A DNA stretch of 6,475 bases, taken from NCBI GenBank assembly GCA_947457745.1, contig CANGWT010000101.1, positions 1 through 6,475 on the forward strand, read 5' to 3'. Below the pieces are notes generated by a model that saw only the letters and a list, made by a program, of their open reading frames with translations, ran no database searches and was not told the DNA's origin. This document shows positions 6,458 through 6,475 of the stretch, piece after piece. The translations under genes were made by a program, and so were the position numbers. The DNA is from Burkholderiaceae bacterium. GTDB lineage: Bacteria > Pseudomonadota > Gammaproteobacteria > Burkholderiales > Burkholderiaceae. Each line of letters opens with the position of its first letter. Position 1 is the first letter of the stretch.

Positions 6458-6461
6458 TCCT
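6458..6461 (-). promoter_or_regulatory. Ribosome binding site of efp
   Basis: TCCT on the plus strand reads AGGA on the coding strand, eight bases before the efp ATG. This is a normal spacing and supports the chosen start. Only 26 bases upstream of the ATG are visible, so no promoter can be judged. Confidence 0.6.
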
Positions 6462-6475
6462 GGGTGCAGAGCTGA

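Noticed and set aside
1..6475. Possible novel system, mobile element, CRISPR array or defence locus
   Set aside because: Every base is within, or within 50 bases of, a recognised conserved housekeeping gene. No repeats, integrase, transposase or unusual composition block was seen.

Overview
The window is an ordinary, densely packed stretch of bacterial housekeeping DNA, and I found no undescribed system in it. Protein content and gene order fit a betaproteobacterium of the Burkholderiales. The moderate base composition, the protein sequences and an Arg32-type elongation factor P make a Polynucleobacter-like organism my best guess. This assignment comes from memory of the families, not from a search.

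Layout: eight plus-strand genes run from the left edge to 5839 in the order lepA (3' end only), lepB, rnc, era, recO, pdxJ, acpS, nagZ. The first seven are joined by a 1-base overlap or gaps of 2 to 15 bases. acpS and nagZ are separated by 43 AT-rich bases. A perfect 24-base palindrome with A and T flanks at 5847-5870 then ends the run. On the other side of it, on the minus strand, lies efp (5889-6449), whose upstream region is cut off by the right edge. nagZ and efp are therefore convergent and probably share one bidirectional terminator.

The plus-strand run looks like a single operon. It mixes translation and ribosome functions (LepA, Era, RNase III), protein export (LepB), DNA repair (RecO), vitamin B6 synthesis (PdxJ), lipid synthesis (AcpS) and cell-wall recycling (NagZ). 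Such mixtures are typical of the conserved lepA-lepB-rnc-era-recO-pdxJ-acpS block of proteobacteria. Most of the internal genes have poor Shine-Dalgarno sequences and very short spacers, which suggests translational coupling. No operon promoter is visible, since it would lie upstream of the truncated lepA.

Points worth a second look are modest: EF-P carries Arg at position 32, which predicts rhamnosylation by EarP; RNase III has a lysine-rich C-terminal tail with an eight-A run; NagZ has a roughly 15-residue polar insertion; LepB has a periplasmic cysteine pair; and rnc has no untranslated leader of its own. There are no RNA genes, mobile elements, CRISPR arrays or long gene-free stretches.
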